A DNA stretch of 6,474 nucleotides, from positions 1 through 6,474 of the forward strand of contig VGJG01000102.1 in the NCBI GenBank assembly GCA_016867615.1. Direction: 5' to 3'. The translations under genes were made by a program, and so were the position numbers. This document shows, in pieces, positions 6,361 to 6,474 of this stretch. Origin of the DNA: Candidatus Aminicenantota bacterium. Lineage in GTDB: Bacteria > Acidobacteriota > Aminicenantia > Aminicenantales > JAFGAV01. Within the stretch, counting starts at the first letter, position 1, and each line of letters starts with the position of its first letter. The notes below the pieces were generated by a model that was given only the letters and a program-made list of their open reading frames with translations, searched no databases and was not told the DNA's origin.

Positions 6361-6474
6361 AATGAACGACGTCCCGGAGCGGGTCGAGCGTCGTCGGGAC
6401 GCCGTCCTCCTGCGCCTCTCCCCGGAGGGCGGCCAGCTGGCGGAGGAGAGCCTTCTCTTCCCGGCTGAGCTTCT
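6359..6474 (-). CDS. dnaJ: Probable chaperone DnaJ, C-terminal end only (5' part beyond window)
   Basis: Only the last 38 complete codons are visible, ending in TAG at 6359-6361. They read KLSREEKALLRQLAALRGE followed by a short polar tail ending DVVH. The LSREEKALLRQLAAL helix resembles the end of bacterial DnaJ proteins, where a conserved helix of the form L-x-x-x-Q-x-x-L-L-x-x-L/F follows the second beta-sandwich domain. The position directly upstream of rsmE supports this, since dnaJ-(prmA)-rsmE is a common gene order. DnaJ is the Hsp40 co-chaperone that hands unfolded proteins to DnaK and stimulates its ATPase. The J domain, Gly/Phe region and zinc fingers are outside the window, so another protein ending in a similar helix cannot be excluded. 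Confidence 0.7.
   Translation of the reverse strand, partial: KLSREEKALLRQLAALRGEAQEDGVPTTLDPLRDVVH

Noticed and set aside
5476..6468. 330-codon plus-strand open frame opposite rsmE
   Set aside because: Antisense shadow of rsmE and the end of the upstream gene; the translation is Arg/Gly/Pro-rich with no family resemblance.

Overview
The window is a compact, GC-rich (roughly 60% or more by eye) piece of a bacterial chromosome. All genes lie on the minus strand and are read from the right edge to the left. I see no tRNA or rRNA, CRISPR array, insertion sequence or phage gene. The long open frames on the plus strand are antisense shadows of the minus-strand genes. The gene set (DnaJ, RsmE, a soluble Ser/Thr kinase, IlvE, a PilT-type ATPase, AlaRS) suggests a free-living Gram-negative-type bacterium with type IV pili and eukaryote-like kinases. 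An Acidobacteriota, Aminicenantes or deltaproteobacterial-type lineage would fit, but this taxonomic guess is weak and rests on gene style alone.

The layout, in order of transcription, falls into two blocks. The first block holds the C-terminal end of a probable dnaJ (6359-6474, cut by the window edge), the 16S rRNA methyltransferase gene rsmE (5608-6351) and a 313-residue Ser/Thr protein kinase with a C-terminal zinc ribbon (4665-5606). These genes are separated by 7 bp and 1 bp, so they are probably co-transcribed and translationally coupled. A 130-bp intergenic gap (4535-4664) follows. It holds two small inverted repeats just after the kinase stop and a plausible sigma-70-type promoter. 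It is the only non-coding stretch of any size and is probably a transcription-unit boundary.

The second block is the branched-chain aminotransferase gene ilvE (3605-4534), a pilT-family retraction ATPase gene (2442-3599) and alaS (from 2445 leftward past the window edge; 815 codons visible). The pilT ribosome-binding site overlaps the ilvE stop, and the pilT stop overlaps the alaS start in an ATGA. These three functionally unrelated genes are therefore tightly coupled.

Most genes are recognisable housekeeping families. Points worth a second look are the kinase (zinc-ribbon tail, no membrane segment, Arg in place of the usual catalytic-loop Lys, placement with protein-quality and ribosome genes), the degenerate AIRNLIRE-equivalent motif in the PilT homologue, and the embedding of a motility ATPase between an amino-acid enzyme and a tRNA synthetase. 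I found no convincing undescribed multi-gene system.
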